The position numbers and the translations under genes are program-made. A DNA stretch of 64,000 nucleotides from an uncultured Pelagibacteraceae bacterium (GTDB lineage: Bacteria; Pseudomonadota; Alphaproteobacteria; Pelagibacterales; Pelagibacteraceae): NCBI GenBank assembly GCA_902574695.1, contig CACGON010000001.1:124001-188000 (forward strand), in the 5' to 3' direction. This document shows, piece after piece, positions 46,291-56,367 of this stretch. Every line of letters begins with the position of its first letter. Within the stretch, counting starts at the first letter, position 1. The notes below the pieces were generated by a model. It had not been told where the DNA came from. It made no database searches and worked only from the letters and a program-made list of their open reading frames with translations.

Positions 46291-46967
46291 AAAATGATAT
46301 AATTAATATCGCTACTTTGTCTAAAGGACGACTAAAAGATCAAGCAGAAAAAGTTTTTAAAAAAAATGGTCTGAAAATTATTTCTAAATCAGAAAGATCA
46401 TTAATTGGTTCAATCAAAGGTTTCCCCACTGTGCGAGTGATGTACATGAATGCAACTGAAATTATAGAGGCTCTGGGAAAGGGTATTTGTGCAATAGGTA
46501 TTAGTGGAAAAGATTTATGGCGTGAAAGTGAACCGAGTATTCAATCTAAAGTATCATTAGTAAAAGAATTTGAATGGGGAAAATCAAATCTCGTGGTTGC
46601 AGTTCCAACTGCTTGGATTGATTGTGTAAACTCTGCAGATTTAGAGGAAATATCTTTTGAATTTTATAAAAAAAAGAAAAGACTTATGAGAGTTGCAACA
46701 AAATTTAAAAACTTAAGTAGAGAATGGTTTAACTATAAAGGCATCACACAATATGAACTTATCTCATCACTTGGTGCTACTGAAAATTCACATATTATTG
46801 GAAAATCTGATCTCATTGTTGATCTTAGTTCAACAGGCGAAACTTTACGTCAAAATAATTTAAAAATTGTTGAAGTAATTTTAAATTCTTCAGCATGTCT
46901 TTTTACATCTAAAAAATTTCAAAACGTTAAAGATGTGAAAAAAATCATAAAAAAGCTATCGAGATAA
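46287..46967 (+). CDS. hisG: ATP phosphoribosyltransferase, short form
   Basis: IATLSKGRLKDQAEKVF, SDLIVDLSSTGETLRQNNL. Confidence 0.95.
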   Translation: MKNDIINIATLSKGRLKDQAEKVFKKNGLKIISKSERSLIGSIKGFPTVRVMYMNATEIIEALGKGICAIGISGKDLWRESEPSIQSKVSLVKEFEWGKSNLVVAVPTAWIDCVNSADLEEISFEFYKKKKRLMRVATKFKNLSREWFNYKGITQYELISSLGATENSHIIGKSDLIVDLSSTGETLRQNNLKIVEVILNSSACLFTSKKFQNVKDVKKIIKKLSR

Positions 46968-47003
46968 GTTGATTTTATATCATACACGTATATCCTACGA
47001 ATC

Positions 47004-48059
47004 ATGGATAGTTTATTAATAATTTTAGTTTTTGCTGTTTTGATTCTTAATATTATTTTTTTTATTAGTTTTAAGAAAGAGCCAAAAAATGATGAAAATG
47101 AATTAGATAAGATTAAAAATGATTTTAACGGATTAAAAGACTCTATAAACCAATCCTTTAGCAAAATGAGCCTAGAAGTTTCCAAAGACATGACTGGAAC
47201 CTTGTCTCGTGTTGATGAGAAAGTAGCTTCTTTTAATAAACAGGTTCAAGAAATTCAAACAAGTCAAAATAATTTCAGCAGAATTCTTGCTGGTGTAAAG
47301 CAGTATGGTGGCTTGAGTGAATTTAGCTTGGCAACATTACTACAAGACTTACTTCCAGCATCTCAGTATATAGCTAACGCAAAAATGAAACCTGATGAAA
47401 CAAGAGATTTAGTAGAGTTTGCAGTGAAACTCCAGAATGATGTCCTTTGTCCTATTGATAGTCATTGGCCAATCGAAAAATATAAAGCAGTTGATGAAGC
47501 TTTCCAAAATAAAGATAAAGAGGCTCTTGCATCTGCTAGGCACGAGCTTGCATCAGCATTTAGAACAAAATCGAAAGCTGTTAATCAAAAATATATTAAC
47601 CCTCCCATAACATGTGATTTCGCAATCATTTTTGTGCCTACAGAGGGTTTATATGCTGAACTTGTAAGCTATAGAGACCCTAAAACAAAAGAACTACTAA
47701 TTGAAGAATTAAGAAAGAAATATAAAGTAACTATCGCAGGACCTAATACTATCTGTGCACTAATCCAGTCTTTTCATTTGGGCTTTACAAGTCTTAAAAT
47801 CCAGAAAAATGCTACACAAATTTTTAATGATCTCAATACTATCTCAACACGATTTTCAAAGCATTTTGATAATATTTTTTTATTAAGAAAAAAATTAGAG
47901 GAAGCCATGTCTGTTGTTGACAGTTTTGGAAAAGATGCAAGATCAATTTCTAGATCATTAGAGAATATTAAAAATAAGGAGGATGAAGATGATCCAAACC
48001 CAGACTCACCATCACCAGTAAGAACATACGGACAAGTAGATAAAAGAAAAGTATCCTGA
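47004..48059 (+). CDS. rmuC: DNA recombination protein RmuC-like
   Basis: N-terminal TM, coiled coil, PIDSHWPIEKYKAVDEA, FAIIFVPTEGLYAEL. Confidence 0.88.
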   Translation: MDSLLIILVFAVLILNIIFFISFKKEPKNDENELDKIKNDFNGLKDSINQSFSKMSLEVSKDMTGTLSRVDEKVASFNKQVQEIQTSQNNFSRILAGVKQYGGLSEFSLATLLQDLLPASQYIANAKMKPDETRDLVEFAVKLQNDVLCPIDSHWPIEKYKAVDEAFQNKDKEALASARHELASAFRTKSKAVNQKYINPPITCDFAIIFVPTEGLYAELVSYRDPKTKELLIEELRKKYKVTIAGPNTICALIQSFHLGFTSLKIQKNATQIFNDLNTISTRFSKHFDNIFLLRKKLEEAMSVVDSFGKDARSISRSLENIKNKEDEDDPNPDSPSPVRTYGQVDKRKVS

Positions 48060-48072
48060 TAAAATATAAAGG

Positions 48073-48759
48073 ATGAAATGGAATAATAAATATATTTATC
48101 CAAAATATTCACGGTCGAATGAAAATGGATTAAGAAAATATTTATTTGGAGATCAAAAACTTCCAAGTGTGACAGCTATTTTAAGTGCTACTAAATCTGA
48201 AGAGGATAAAGCATCACTCGAATTATGGAAGAAAAGGGTAGGATATAAAGAAGCAAATAGAATAAAAACCGAGGCTAGTAGCAGAGGTTCTTCAATGCAT
48301 AGTTATATTGAGGATTATTTACGAGGAAGAGTAAATGAAAGTTTTTTCGAGAGTAATGAGCAATATAAAAATATGGCTAAAGAAATTATTGAAAAGGGGA
48401 TAAAGGGAAAAATAGATGAAATCTATGGAATGGAAGAAACGTTATATTATCCAGAAAAATATGCTGGCACCGCTGATTTAATTTGTAAGTATCAAGGCCA
48501 TGATGTTTTGATTGATTTTAAACAGTCAAATCGACCAAAAAAATCGGATTATATTCAAGATTATTTTTTACAACTTGGAGCATATACTTTAGCTCACGAC
48601 GTTGTTCATGGAACAAAAATGAAAGCTGGAATAATACTTTTATGTACTGTGGATAACTTATTTCAAGAATTTAAAATAGAAGGAGCTGAATTAGAAATGT
48701 ATCAAAATTTATTTTTAGGAAGAGTTAAAAAATTTTATGAAATAAATAATATTACTTGA
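48073..48759 (+). CDS. PD-(D/E)XK exonuclease-like protein (phage exonuclease/MGME1-like)
   Basis: SSRGSSMHSYIEDYL, YAGTADLICKYQGHDVLIDFKQS. Confidence 0.78.
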   Translation: MKWNNKYIYPKYSRSNENGLRKYLFGDQKLPSVTAILSATKSEEDKASLELWKKRVGYKEANRIKTEASSRGSSMHSYIEDYLRGRVNESFFESNEQYKNMAKEIIEKGIKGKIDEIYGMEETLYYPEKYAGTADLICKYQGHDVLIDFKQSNRPKKSDYIQDYFLQLGAYTLAHDVVHGTKMKAGIILLCTVDNLFQEFKIEGAELEMYQNLFLGRVKKFYEINNIT

Positions 48760-48873
48760 CTTTGATCGTTCAAATATTAAAAGCGATATAGTTAACTAAT
48801 AGCTACTCGTTTAGATGCAGATGGTTTAACTCACAAAGCCAAAATCCAAACATAGCTATGCAATTTAAAAAAT

Positions 48874-50304
48874 ATGAATTTAGCTATTTGGGATATAGAA
48901 TCATCAAGCGCCAATACAGACTTTGGAAGCATTATTGAAATTGGCGGCGTATTGGTCGATGAAAATTTTAAGGAAAAAGATCGTTTTAATTTAAGATGTC
49001 GATTACCAGAAGGTGAAATTCCTCAAGCAATGGCCCTTATAGTAAACAAAACGAGCATTGATCAACTAACTAAAGTTAACTTAAGTCATTACCAAATGCT
49101 TGGTGAAATAGAAAAAATATTTAAAAAATGGAGTCCTGCAATCTTTTTAGGATGGTCGAATATAGGTTTTGATGATGAGATGATTAGGAAAGAATTTTTT
49201 AAAGGAATAAGGTACCCATATATAACTAATGCTAGTCCTAATAAAAGACATGATGGACTTAATATTGCTAGAGGCGCTTATGCGGTTGATCAAGAAGTAT
49301 TAGAAACTGAAATTAATGAAAAAAACAACCCTGTTTTTAAACTAGAGTCTCTAAGCCGAATGAATGGATTTGATTCAAGCGATGCCCATAGTGCACTCAT
49401 TGATTCTCAACTCACATGTAAGGTGTTAAATTTAATTAAAAAAAGACAACCAAAAACTTGGGATAATTTTTTAAAAACTGCGAATAAGTCTGATACTGAA
49501 ACATTATTTAAAAAAGAGAGTATTATAACTTTAAATGAATACTTTTATGGGAAGTCAAGATTATATCTTTGTGCACCTTTGCATCCAAATCATTGCATTC
49601 ATCCAGTATATCAGTGGGGACAAGCAGTAGATTTAAGAGTTGATGTTGAGCCGTTACTAAATATGTCAATTAATGACCTCAAGTCTGAAATGAAGAAAAC
49701 TCCGAAATTTTTAAGAACAATTAGATCAAATAAAGCTCCAATTATACTGGATGCAGAATATGGAATGAAAGCTGAACCATATAATGCTATGGACCCAAGT
49801 TTGATTAAACAACGTGCAAATTTAGTAAGAGAAGATGAAAATTTTTCAAAAAAAATTCTTACAGCTTTAAGGGAAATAGCAGAAGAAAAAGAACAGTCAA
49901 AATCTCAAGATGATATTTATGCAGAGGAAAGTATATATAAAAAATTTACCTCTAATAAAGATACAGCTTTGTTTCCATCATGGCATGCAGCACCATGGAA
50001 GGAAAAACTTAAATTACTAGATAAATTTGATGATGAAAGACTCATAGGTTTTGGAAAGAAAATAATTTATCAGGAGGCGCCAGAGGTGTTACCAAAAGAC
50101 ATGTACCAAAAAATAAAAAGTGAAATTGCAAGAAGAATATTAAGTGAAAAAAAAGAAAAATGGTGGACAGTCAAAGAATGTTATTTTGAAATTGATAATT
50201 TAAGAAATAAGTATTCTGAGGAAAATGATGAGGATAAATTAAAATTTTTAGATCAATTTAATGATTTTGTTATGGCAATTCAAAAAAAATACGAAAATAC
50301 ATAG
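48874..50304 (+). CDS. sbcB: exodeoxyribonuclease I-like (DEDDh) protein
   Basis: LAIWDIESSSANTDFGSIIEIG, FLGWSNIGFDDEMIRKEFF, DAHSALIDSQLT. Confidence 0.82.
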   Translation: MNLAIWDIESSSANTDFGSIIEIGGVLVDENFKEKDRFNLRCRLPEGEIPQAMALIVNKTSIDQLTKVNLSHYQMLGEIEKIFKKWSPAIFLGWSNIGFDDEMIRKEFFKGIRYPYITNASPNKRHDGLNIARGAYAVDQEVLETEINEKNNPVFKLESLSRMNGFDSSDAHSALIDSQLTCKVLNLIKKRQPKTWDNFLKTANKSDTETLFKKESIITLNEYFYGKSRLYLCAPLHPNHCIHPVYQWGQAVDLRVDVEPLLNMSINDLKSEMKKTPKFLRTIRSNKAPIILDAEYGMKAEPYNAMDPSLIKQRANLVREDENFSKKILTALREIAEEKEQSKSQDDIYAEESIYKKFTSNKDTALFPSWHAAPWKEKLKLLDKFDDERLIGFGKKIIYQEAPEVLPKDMYQKIKSEIARRILSEKKEKWWTVKECYFEIDNLRNKYSEENDEDKLKFLDQFNDFVMAIQKKYENT

Positions 50305-50338
50305 TTGACTTTAAAAATTAAATTATTAAATAGTTCTA

Positions 50339-50656
50339 ATGCTTAAAGATTTTGTAGACTCAGATTTTGATAACAAGGTAAAAAATGAAGAAGTTTCTAT
50401 TTTACAATTTTCAGCCTCATGGTGCGGGCCATGTAAAGTTTTAAAGCCAATAATGGAAAAACTTTCTGATGAGTTTAAAGAAAAAGCAAATTTTTATTAC
50501 GCAGACATTGATGAAAAAGCAATTAATTCTGCGAGTGCAGCAGCCGTAAGAGGAGTGCCTACTGTTGTAGTCTATAAAAAAGGTGTCGAGGTAGCTAGAA
50601 AAGTTGGTGGTCTTCCAGAGCAACAAATGAGAGATTTTCTAAAAGAAAATCTTTAA
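50339..50656 (+). CDS. trxA: thioredoxin
   Basis: FSASWCGPCKVLKPIMEKL. Confidence 0.95.
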   Translation: MLKDFVDSDFDNKVKNEEVSILQFSASWCGPCKVLKPIMEKLSDEFKEKANFYYADIDEKAINSASAAAVRGVPTVVVYKKGVEVARKVGGLPEQQMRDFLKENL

Positions 50657-51918
50657 TTTAAATTTAGTATTTCCCCCATTAAATAAAGTGAACCTGTAAC
50701 TAAACAGATAGCATCCTCTCTATTAGATAAGTTATTTAAAACATCTCTTACATCATTAGATAGTAATATTTTATCTCCTAAATTACCCAATTTTTTTTTA
50801 AATTCCTCTTTTGAAATTGAACCTTCTTGATTAGGGATATCTATTAATGTTATAGACTTCGCATTAATACTTAAATTATTAATAAATTCTTTATGTGGCT
50901 TATCTCGCATCATACCCACCACAACATGCACATCTTGATTTTGTTGATTAATCCAAGAAGCTAGTGATTTACTTGCACCTATATTATGTCCACCGTCACA
51001 AAATATTTTGTTTTTACCTATTATTTTTTTTAATTTACCTGTTTTAAGTTCTTCAAGACGACCTTTTAGTCTAATATTTTGAATACCAAGCTTAATGTAT
51101 TGATCTTTAATTTGAAAAATTTTTCTTGTTGCGGCTATTGAGGTGCTAATATTTCCCAGTTGATGTTCTCCAAGAATATTAGGCTCAGGGAGTAAAATTT
51201 CTCCTAAATCATCCTGATAATGAATAAAATTATTTTCATTTCTTGATATGTGAAAATCTTCACTAAAAAAATATTTTTTAGAAGAATTTGTTTTTAAAGA
51301 CTTTTTAATCTTGTTAGTGATTTCAGGTGTTTCTTGCTTATTTATGAAGATATTTGAATTTAACAACTTCGTTGTTTTTTCATGAATAATTCCATCAATA
51401 GTTTTGTTTTTAATCCATTGGGTATGGTCTAGTCCGATATAGCCAATCATAGAAAAAAGATTTTCTCTAAAAACATTTGTACTATCAAATTGGTGAAACA
51501 AACCTGCCTCAATAATATTTATATTTTCTTTATAATTTTCAGCATATTTTAAAAAACCACATGTTAGTATTTCAAAAACACTAGCATTTTCTTCTCCAAG
51601 AAATTTTTCAATATCATTTAATAAGTTAACTAAATCATCCTCGGGAATTTCATGATCATTAAAAATAAATCTCTCTGAAAGAGACTGTAAATGAGGCGAT
51701 GTATACATGTTACATTTGTAATTAGCTTCGTTTAAAATTGATTTAAGACTGTAGCACATACTTGCTTTAGCATTTGTACCCACAACAGTAATTACATTTT
51801 TAATTTTGTTCTGAGGATTTCCTAATTTCTTTAATAGGTTAAAAGTTCGATCTAATGATAAATCGATTTTTTTATTATGATGCTTCTCTAATTTCTTTAG
51901 TAGTTGACGTAGTTTCAT
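50653..51918 (-). CDS. folC: folylpolyglutamate/dihydrofolate synthase
   Basis: VVGTNAKASMCYSLKSIL, YTSPHLQSLSERF, FCDGGHNIGA. Confidence 0.94.
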   Translation of the reverse strand: MKLRQLLKKLEKHHNKKIDLSLDRTFNLLKKLGNPQNKIKNVITVVGTNAKASMCYSLKSILNEANYKCNMYTSPHLQSLSERFIFNDHEIPEDDLVNLLNDIEKFLGEENASVFEILTCGFLKYAENYKENINIIEAGLFHQFDSTNVFRENLFSMIGYIGLDHTQWIKNKTIDGIIHEKTTKLLNSNIFINKQETPEITNKIKKSLKTNSSKKYFFSEDFHISRNENNFIHYQDDLGEILLPEPNILGEHQLGNISTSIAATRKIFQIKDQYIKLGIQNIRLKGRLEELKTGKLKKIIGKNKIFCDGGHNIGASKSLASWINQQNQDVHVVVGMMRDKPHKEFINNLSINAKSITLIDIPNQEGSISKEEFKKKLGNLGDKILLSNDVRDVLNNLSNREDAICLVTGSLYLMGEILNLN

Positions 51919-52801
51919 CTGAATTTAGGCTTATATCAGAATTTTGTTTTAATAATATTGATAATAAAAGTCCAATTTTTTCTCTTAATTCATTTCTTTC
52001 AACAATTAAATCTACAAAACCACATTTAAGAAGATATTCGCTTGTTTGAAAGTTATCCGGCAAATCTTCCTTCACAGTAGCCTGAATAACTCTTTTTCCA
52101 GCAAATGCAATTAATGCTCCTGGCTCGGATAAAGATACATCACCTAGCATTGAAAAAGATGCGGTTATGCCACCAGCCGTGGGATCAGTAAAACATACAA
52201 TATAAGGTAATTTATTTTTCTTCAGTTCATTAATTGCTAAAGTCGTTCTAGTCATTTGAGATAGAGCAATTGGAGATTCAAACATTCTCTGACCTCCCCC
52301 ACATGGGAAAAAAATAAATGGTGTTTTATTGTCAATTGCATGTTGAACACCATAAATTATTGCTTCCCCTTCAGCTGCTCCTACAGATCCACCAATAAAT
52401 TCAAAATTAATTGCACCAACTGTTACCTCAATATTATTAATTTTACCTTTTGCAATTTGGACTGCTGTTTCTTGGCTAGTTTTCTGTCTAGCGTCTTTAA
52501 GTCTTTCTTTATAAGTTTTTGAGTCTCTCCACTCTAATGGATCATCTATAGGTATCGGTGTATTTAAAATCTGATAATTATTTTTTCCAAAAAATATATC
52601 AAATCTTTGTTTACAATTAATTCTATGATGCTTCCCACAAAGTGAGCATGTCCACAAATTATCCTCTAAATCTTTTTTTAATATTGGCCCTTTGCAGCAT
52701 GACGCCCAATCGCTATTCTCAATATCTTTTTTTGATGGTCTTTTTTTTAATAATCGTTTTATTTTTTCACCGATCTTAAGAGTTTTTTTTATCCAATTCA
52801 T
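51875..52801 (-). CDS. accD: acetyl-CoA carboxylase carboxyltransferase beta subunit
   Basis: Zinc ribbon CCKGPILKKDLEDNLWTCSLCGKHHRI; GGGQRMFESPIALSQM. Confidence 0.96.
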   Translation of the reverse strand: MNWIKKTLKIGEKIKRLLKKRPSKKDIENSDWASCCKGPILKKDLEDNLWTCSLCGKHHRINCKQRFDIFFGKNNYQILNTPIPIDDPLEWRDSKTYKERLKDARQKTSQETAVQIAKGKINNIEVTVGAINFEFIGGSVGAAEGEAIIYGVQHAIDNKTPFIFFPCGGGQRMFESPIALSQMTRTTLAINELKKNKLPYIVCFTDPTAGGITASFSMLGDVSLSEPGALIAFAGKRVIQATVKEDLPDNFQTSEYLLKCGFVDLIVERNELREKIGLLLSILLKQNSDISLNSDETTSTTKEIREAS

Positions 52802-53595
52802 ATTATTTTAGATTTTAATTTTTTTACCATATTGCCTACATTTGTGACAGGATTTTGTCTTCTTTTAACACTATCAGAAATCTCTTTACATATAGCACTT
52901 CCCACGACTAATCCGTCAGCTTTCCTTAATTTTCCTATAGTTTTTTTGGTAATACCAAATCCAATCACACAGTTTTTAGAATTATTAATTTTTTTAATTT
53001 TCTGGTAGCTTCTGAAAATTGATGATGGTCTTACTTTTAGCTTCCCTCCCGTAGTTGATAACATACTTATATAATAAATCATTTCGTGCGAGTCTTTTAC
53101 TATTTTTTTCATTCTATCAGATGAGGTTGTAGGAGAAATTAATTGAACAAAACATATTGATTTTTTAAAACATTTTTTTGCAAAACTTTTATTTTCTGGA
53201 TATGGTAAATCCACTACAATTAAACCATCAACTTTGGCATTTTTACAATTTTTTAAAAATTTATTTTCACCTATTTGAAAAATCATATTATAGTAACCCA
53301 TTAATATTATTGGTTTTGATTTATTTTTTACTTTAAATTTTTTTACAATATCAAATACATCTTTTATTTTTATTCCATTTTTAATTGCTCTATATGAGCT
53401 TGTTTGAATTTGCCCACCATCAGCTATAGGAGTATTGTGAGGAAAACCCAACTCACAAATGTCAGCATATTTAGAAATTTCATTTAAAATTTCTAAAGAT
53501 TTACTTTTTGAGCTATCCCCCGCAACAGTATATGTTAAAAGCGCAGGTCTATTTTCAATCTTACATCTTTGAAAAGATTTTTTAATTAAAGACAT
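52798..53595 (-). CDS. trpA: tryptophan synthase alpha subunit (start reassigned to MSLIKKSF)
   Basis: ADICELGFPHNTPIADGGQIQ, VDGLIVVDLPYPE, VVGSAI. Confidence 0.94.
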   Translation of the reverse strand: MSLIKKSFQRCKIENRPALLTYTVAGDSSKSKSLEILNEISKYADICELGFPHNTPIADGGQIQTSSYRAIKNGIKIKDVFDIVKKFKVKNKSKPIILMGYYNMIFQIGENKFLKNCKNAKVDGLIVVDLPYPENKSFAKKCFKKSICFVQLISPTTSSDRMKKIVKDSHEMIYYISMLSTTGGKLKVRPSSIFRSYQKIKKINNSKNCVIGFGITKKTIGKLRKADGLVVGSAICKEISDSVKRRQNPVTNVGNMVKKLKSKII

Positions 53596-54823
53596 TTTTA
53601 CCCAATCTCTTTTTAAGAATATCCCGGTCCTTTTTTGCATCTCCACAACTATTAACTATACATATTGTATCTTTACTTAATTTCGGCACAATTTTAATTG
53701 CTTCAGCAAATGCATGACTTGGTTCTAAACTTGGATTCAGTTTTTCGTATTTGGTAACTAATTTATAAGCTCTTAATGCATCCTCATCTGTCGCAAAAGT
53801 ATATCTCGCTCTTTTTGTATCTTTTAAAAAACAATGAATAGGACTTACACCTGGATAATCAAGTCCTGCACTAATTGACTCTGTCTCCTTAATTTGACCT
53901 TCATTATTTTGACAAACATATGATGCTGCACCATGCAATACTCCAATTTTAGCTCCTCTACTTAGAGGAGCAGCATGTAATTTTGAATTTTTAGGTCCGC
54001 CAGCCTCAACCCCTATTAACTCAACCTGTTGTTTTTTAAAGTCTATAAATTCACTCCAAAAACCATATGCCGAACTTCCTCCACCAACACAATTTATTAA
54101 TTTTAGTTTACTAGGAATTTTTTTAAAATTATAAATTAATTGACTTTTAAGTTCTCTAGAAATTTGAGCTGTACTCCATCCACAAATTTTCACAAATATA
54201 TTTGGACCGACTGTAGATCCGACGCACATGTGAGTTGTATCGCAATTAGATACCCAATACCTCATGCATTCTGAAACCGCATCAACGAGTGTTTGACTAC
54301 CCGTGTAAACAGGAATAATCTCGGCACCGTTTTTTCTCATTGCATCACAATTTGGTTTTTGTCTTTTTATATCCTTAGCCCCCATAAAAATTTTACATTT
54401 TAAGCCAAATTTTTTAGCCGCCATGCTTAACATTTTTCCTGCATAACCAGCCCCTGTATCACCAACAATAAACTTCTTTCCTGCTTTTTTTGCAATTAGG
54501 CAGTGGACTGTAGCGTTATAAATTTTATGTGCACCACCATTAGCGTCAGATACAACTTTAGCCCAAATTTGAGCTCCATTTAGATGTTCAGTTAAATTTT
54601 GTAATTTTATAAATCTTGTTGGTGAACCAACCCAATTTTTAAAATGTTTATCTCTTTCTTTTATGAAATTGTCATTTTTCCTAAGTTTTGAAAATAAATT
54701 TTCTAAATCTAAAACCGGTTTTTTTAAGGTTTCTGGAATAAAATTACCCCCAAACTTTCCTCCCCAAAAACCGCTTCTGTCATGTTGATCTATTAACGGT
54801 ATATTTTTTTTAATTTTAATCAT
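53582..54823 (-). CDS. trpB: tryptophan synthase beta subunit
   Basis: LTEHLNGAQIWAKVVSDANGGAHKIYNA, CVGGGSSAYGFWSEF, GLDYPGVSP. Confidence 0.97.
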   Translation of the reverse strand: MIKIKKNIPLIDQHDRSGFWGGKFGGNFIPETLKKPVLDLENLFSKLRKNDNFIKERDKHFKNWVGSPTRFIKLQNLTEHLNGAQIWAKVVSDANGGAHKIYNATVHCLIAKKAGKKFIVGDTGAGYAGKMLSMAAKKFGLKCKIFMGAKDIKRQKPNCDAMRKNGAEIIPVYTGSQTLVDAVSECMRYWVSNCDTTHMCVGSTVGPNIFVKICGWSTAQISRELKSQLIYNFKKIPSKLKLINCVGGGSSAYGFWSEFIDFKKQQVELIGVEAGGPKNSKLHAAPLSRGAKIGVLHGAASYVCQNNEGQIKETESISAGLDYPGVSPIHCFLKDTKRARYTFATDEDALRAYKLVTKYEKLNPSLEPSHAFAEAIKIVPKLSKDTICIVNSCGDAKKDRDILKKRLGKNVFN

Positions 54824-55433
54824 TTATTTTTTTTAAATTATTTAAAAACACATCAATTTTTTTTAAATCTTTTTCATCTCCAGTCTCCAAACTACCAGAT
54901 AGATCAATAATATCTGCAATTTTTTGGAAGTTTTGGAGTTCGCTGTCATATTTTATATCTCCAGCTATCATTTTTTCAATATTATTTGGCAAATCTTCTA
55001 ACAGAGAATGCTGAAAACCTATTGATTTTTCATAACCTTTACCATCAAATAAAAAAATATCTGAAATATTTAAGTAATCTTTATATTTATCCACATCGCT
55101 TTTATCTTTAATTGTCAATGCAGTTATAATTTTTTTTTTATAAGTGGTTTTAATGAGCTTTGTTCTATCAGCAGAAACATCGTATAGTTGATAAAAGTCA
55201 AAGTTAAAATTTTTTATCTCCTCAAGAATTTTTTCTGAGGGATTAACTAAAACTGCCACAAATTTAGTATTTTTTTTATTTATATTTGTTAAATACTTTA
55301 GTTTATCGATCTCAACAAATCTTTTTGATTTTGGAAAATTACATATGAAACCTATGAACTTAGGTGGGTAGCTGTGATTTACTAAAAATCGTAAAGTATT
55401 TTCATCTTTAATTCCACAAATTTTCGCTTTCAT
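54816..55433 (-). CDS. trpF: phosphoribosylanthranilate isomerase
   Basis: KAKICGIKDENTLRFL, FVAVLVNP; gene order trpF-trpB-trpA. Confidence 0.92.
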   Translation of the reverse strand: MKAKICGIKDENTLRFLVNHSYPPKFIGFICNFPKSKRFVEIDKLKYLTNINKKNTKFVAVLVNPSEKILEEIKNFNFDFYQLYDVSADRTKLIKTTYKKKIITALTIKDKSDVDKYKDYLNISDIFLFDGKGYEKSIGFQHSLLEDLPNNIEKMIAGDIKYDSELQNFQKIADIIDLSGSLETGDEKDLKKIDVFLNNLKKIND

Positions 55434-55434
55434 T

Positions 55435-56325
55435 TTAATCTAACCATTTACTAAAAATATCTAAATTATTGATTAAATAGTCTGGTATCTCATGTTTTTC
55501 AATTTTAGTCAGCTTGGGCCCATTTCCAAATTTATTTTGCCTTTGGTCAACGCTCAAATTATAAATTGCATTTTTATTTTGAATTATATTTTCAATCTGC
55601 TCTAAGCTTAGTGGACTTTCTTCAAATTCTCGATGATGTAAATAAGATTTTAATTTATACAGAATCTCTTCAGCGGTCTTAATATTAGTATAGTGCCAAC
55701 CACCGTTTTCAATGATTGAAAGATTCCTGTATTTTGTATCTGAAAAAAAAGTATCCAATCTATAAAAACTAAATTTTTTATCTTTTATATTTCTTAGCCA
55801 TTGAGGATTTTTTAAATTTTTCATTTTACAAGCTTTTGAACCAGTCCATTTAAAATTAGGAAGTTTGAGGTTAAACTTATAGTAAAACATCTCCTGTCTA
55901 AAAATTATTATTTCGTTTTTTATTGTATTAAGATTTACCTCTTTAAGATTTGGAATTTCATCTACGTCTGAAATTATTATTATATCTTCAGAGGATGAAT
56001 CTTTTAAACCTTCAGAAATAAAATTTCTTTGCCCATTCTCTCTTTTGCCTGCATTAAATATGTACTTACCGGAAATGACAGGTTGAGTATCATTTTTTTC
56101 AAACTTAAATAGATCAGATGGTTCTTGGTCGTAGACTAAATATATTATTTTTTTTTCAAAGTTTTTGAAATTTTTTATATTAAAATTTAGTTTTTTTGGC
56201 TCACCTTTGTGATTATATTTACTCTCAACTATGACAAAATAATCAACATATTTATTAAGTAAATTCAGTCTTACGTCTAAAACTAAATCCTCATCAAAAT
56301 ACATGAAACAGTCGTATACTTTCAT
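55435..56325 (-). CDS. glycosyltransferase family 17-like protein
   Basis: KVYDCFMYFDEDLVLDVRLNLLNKYVDYFVIVES, DIIIISDVDEIPN, NGGWHYTNI. Confidence 0.88.
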   Translation of the reverse strand: MKVYDCFMYFDEDLVLDVRLNLLNKYVDYFVIVESKYNHKGEPKKLNFNIKNFKNFEKKIIYLVYDQEPSDLFKFEKNDTQPVISGKYIFNAGKRENGQRNFISEGLKDSSSEDIIIISDVDEIPNLKEVNLNTIKNEIIIFRQEMFYYKFNLKLPNFKWTGSKACKMKNLKNPQWLRNIKDKKFSFYRLDTFFSDTKYRNLSIIENGGWHYTNIKTAEEILYKLKSYLHHREFEESPLSLEQIENIIQNKNAIYNLSVDQRQNKFGNGPKLTKIEKHEIPDYLINNLDIFSKWLD

Positions 56326-56367
56326 AAATTTATTTAATTCAACTTAATACTATATTAAAAGAATAAA

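Noticed and set aside
48073-48759. Phage-like exonuclease as sign of a prophage
   Set aside because: No structural phage genes, integrase or att sites nearby; flanked by chromosomal genes.
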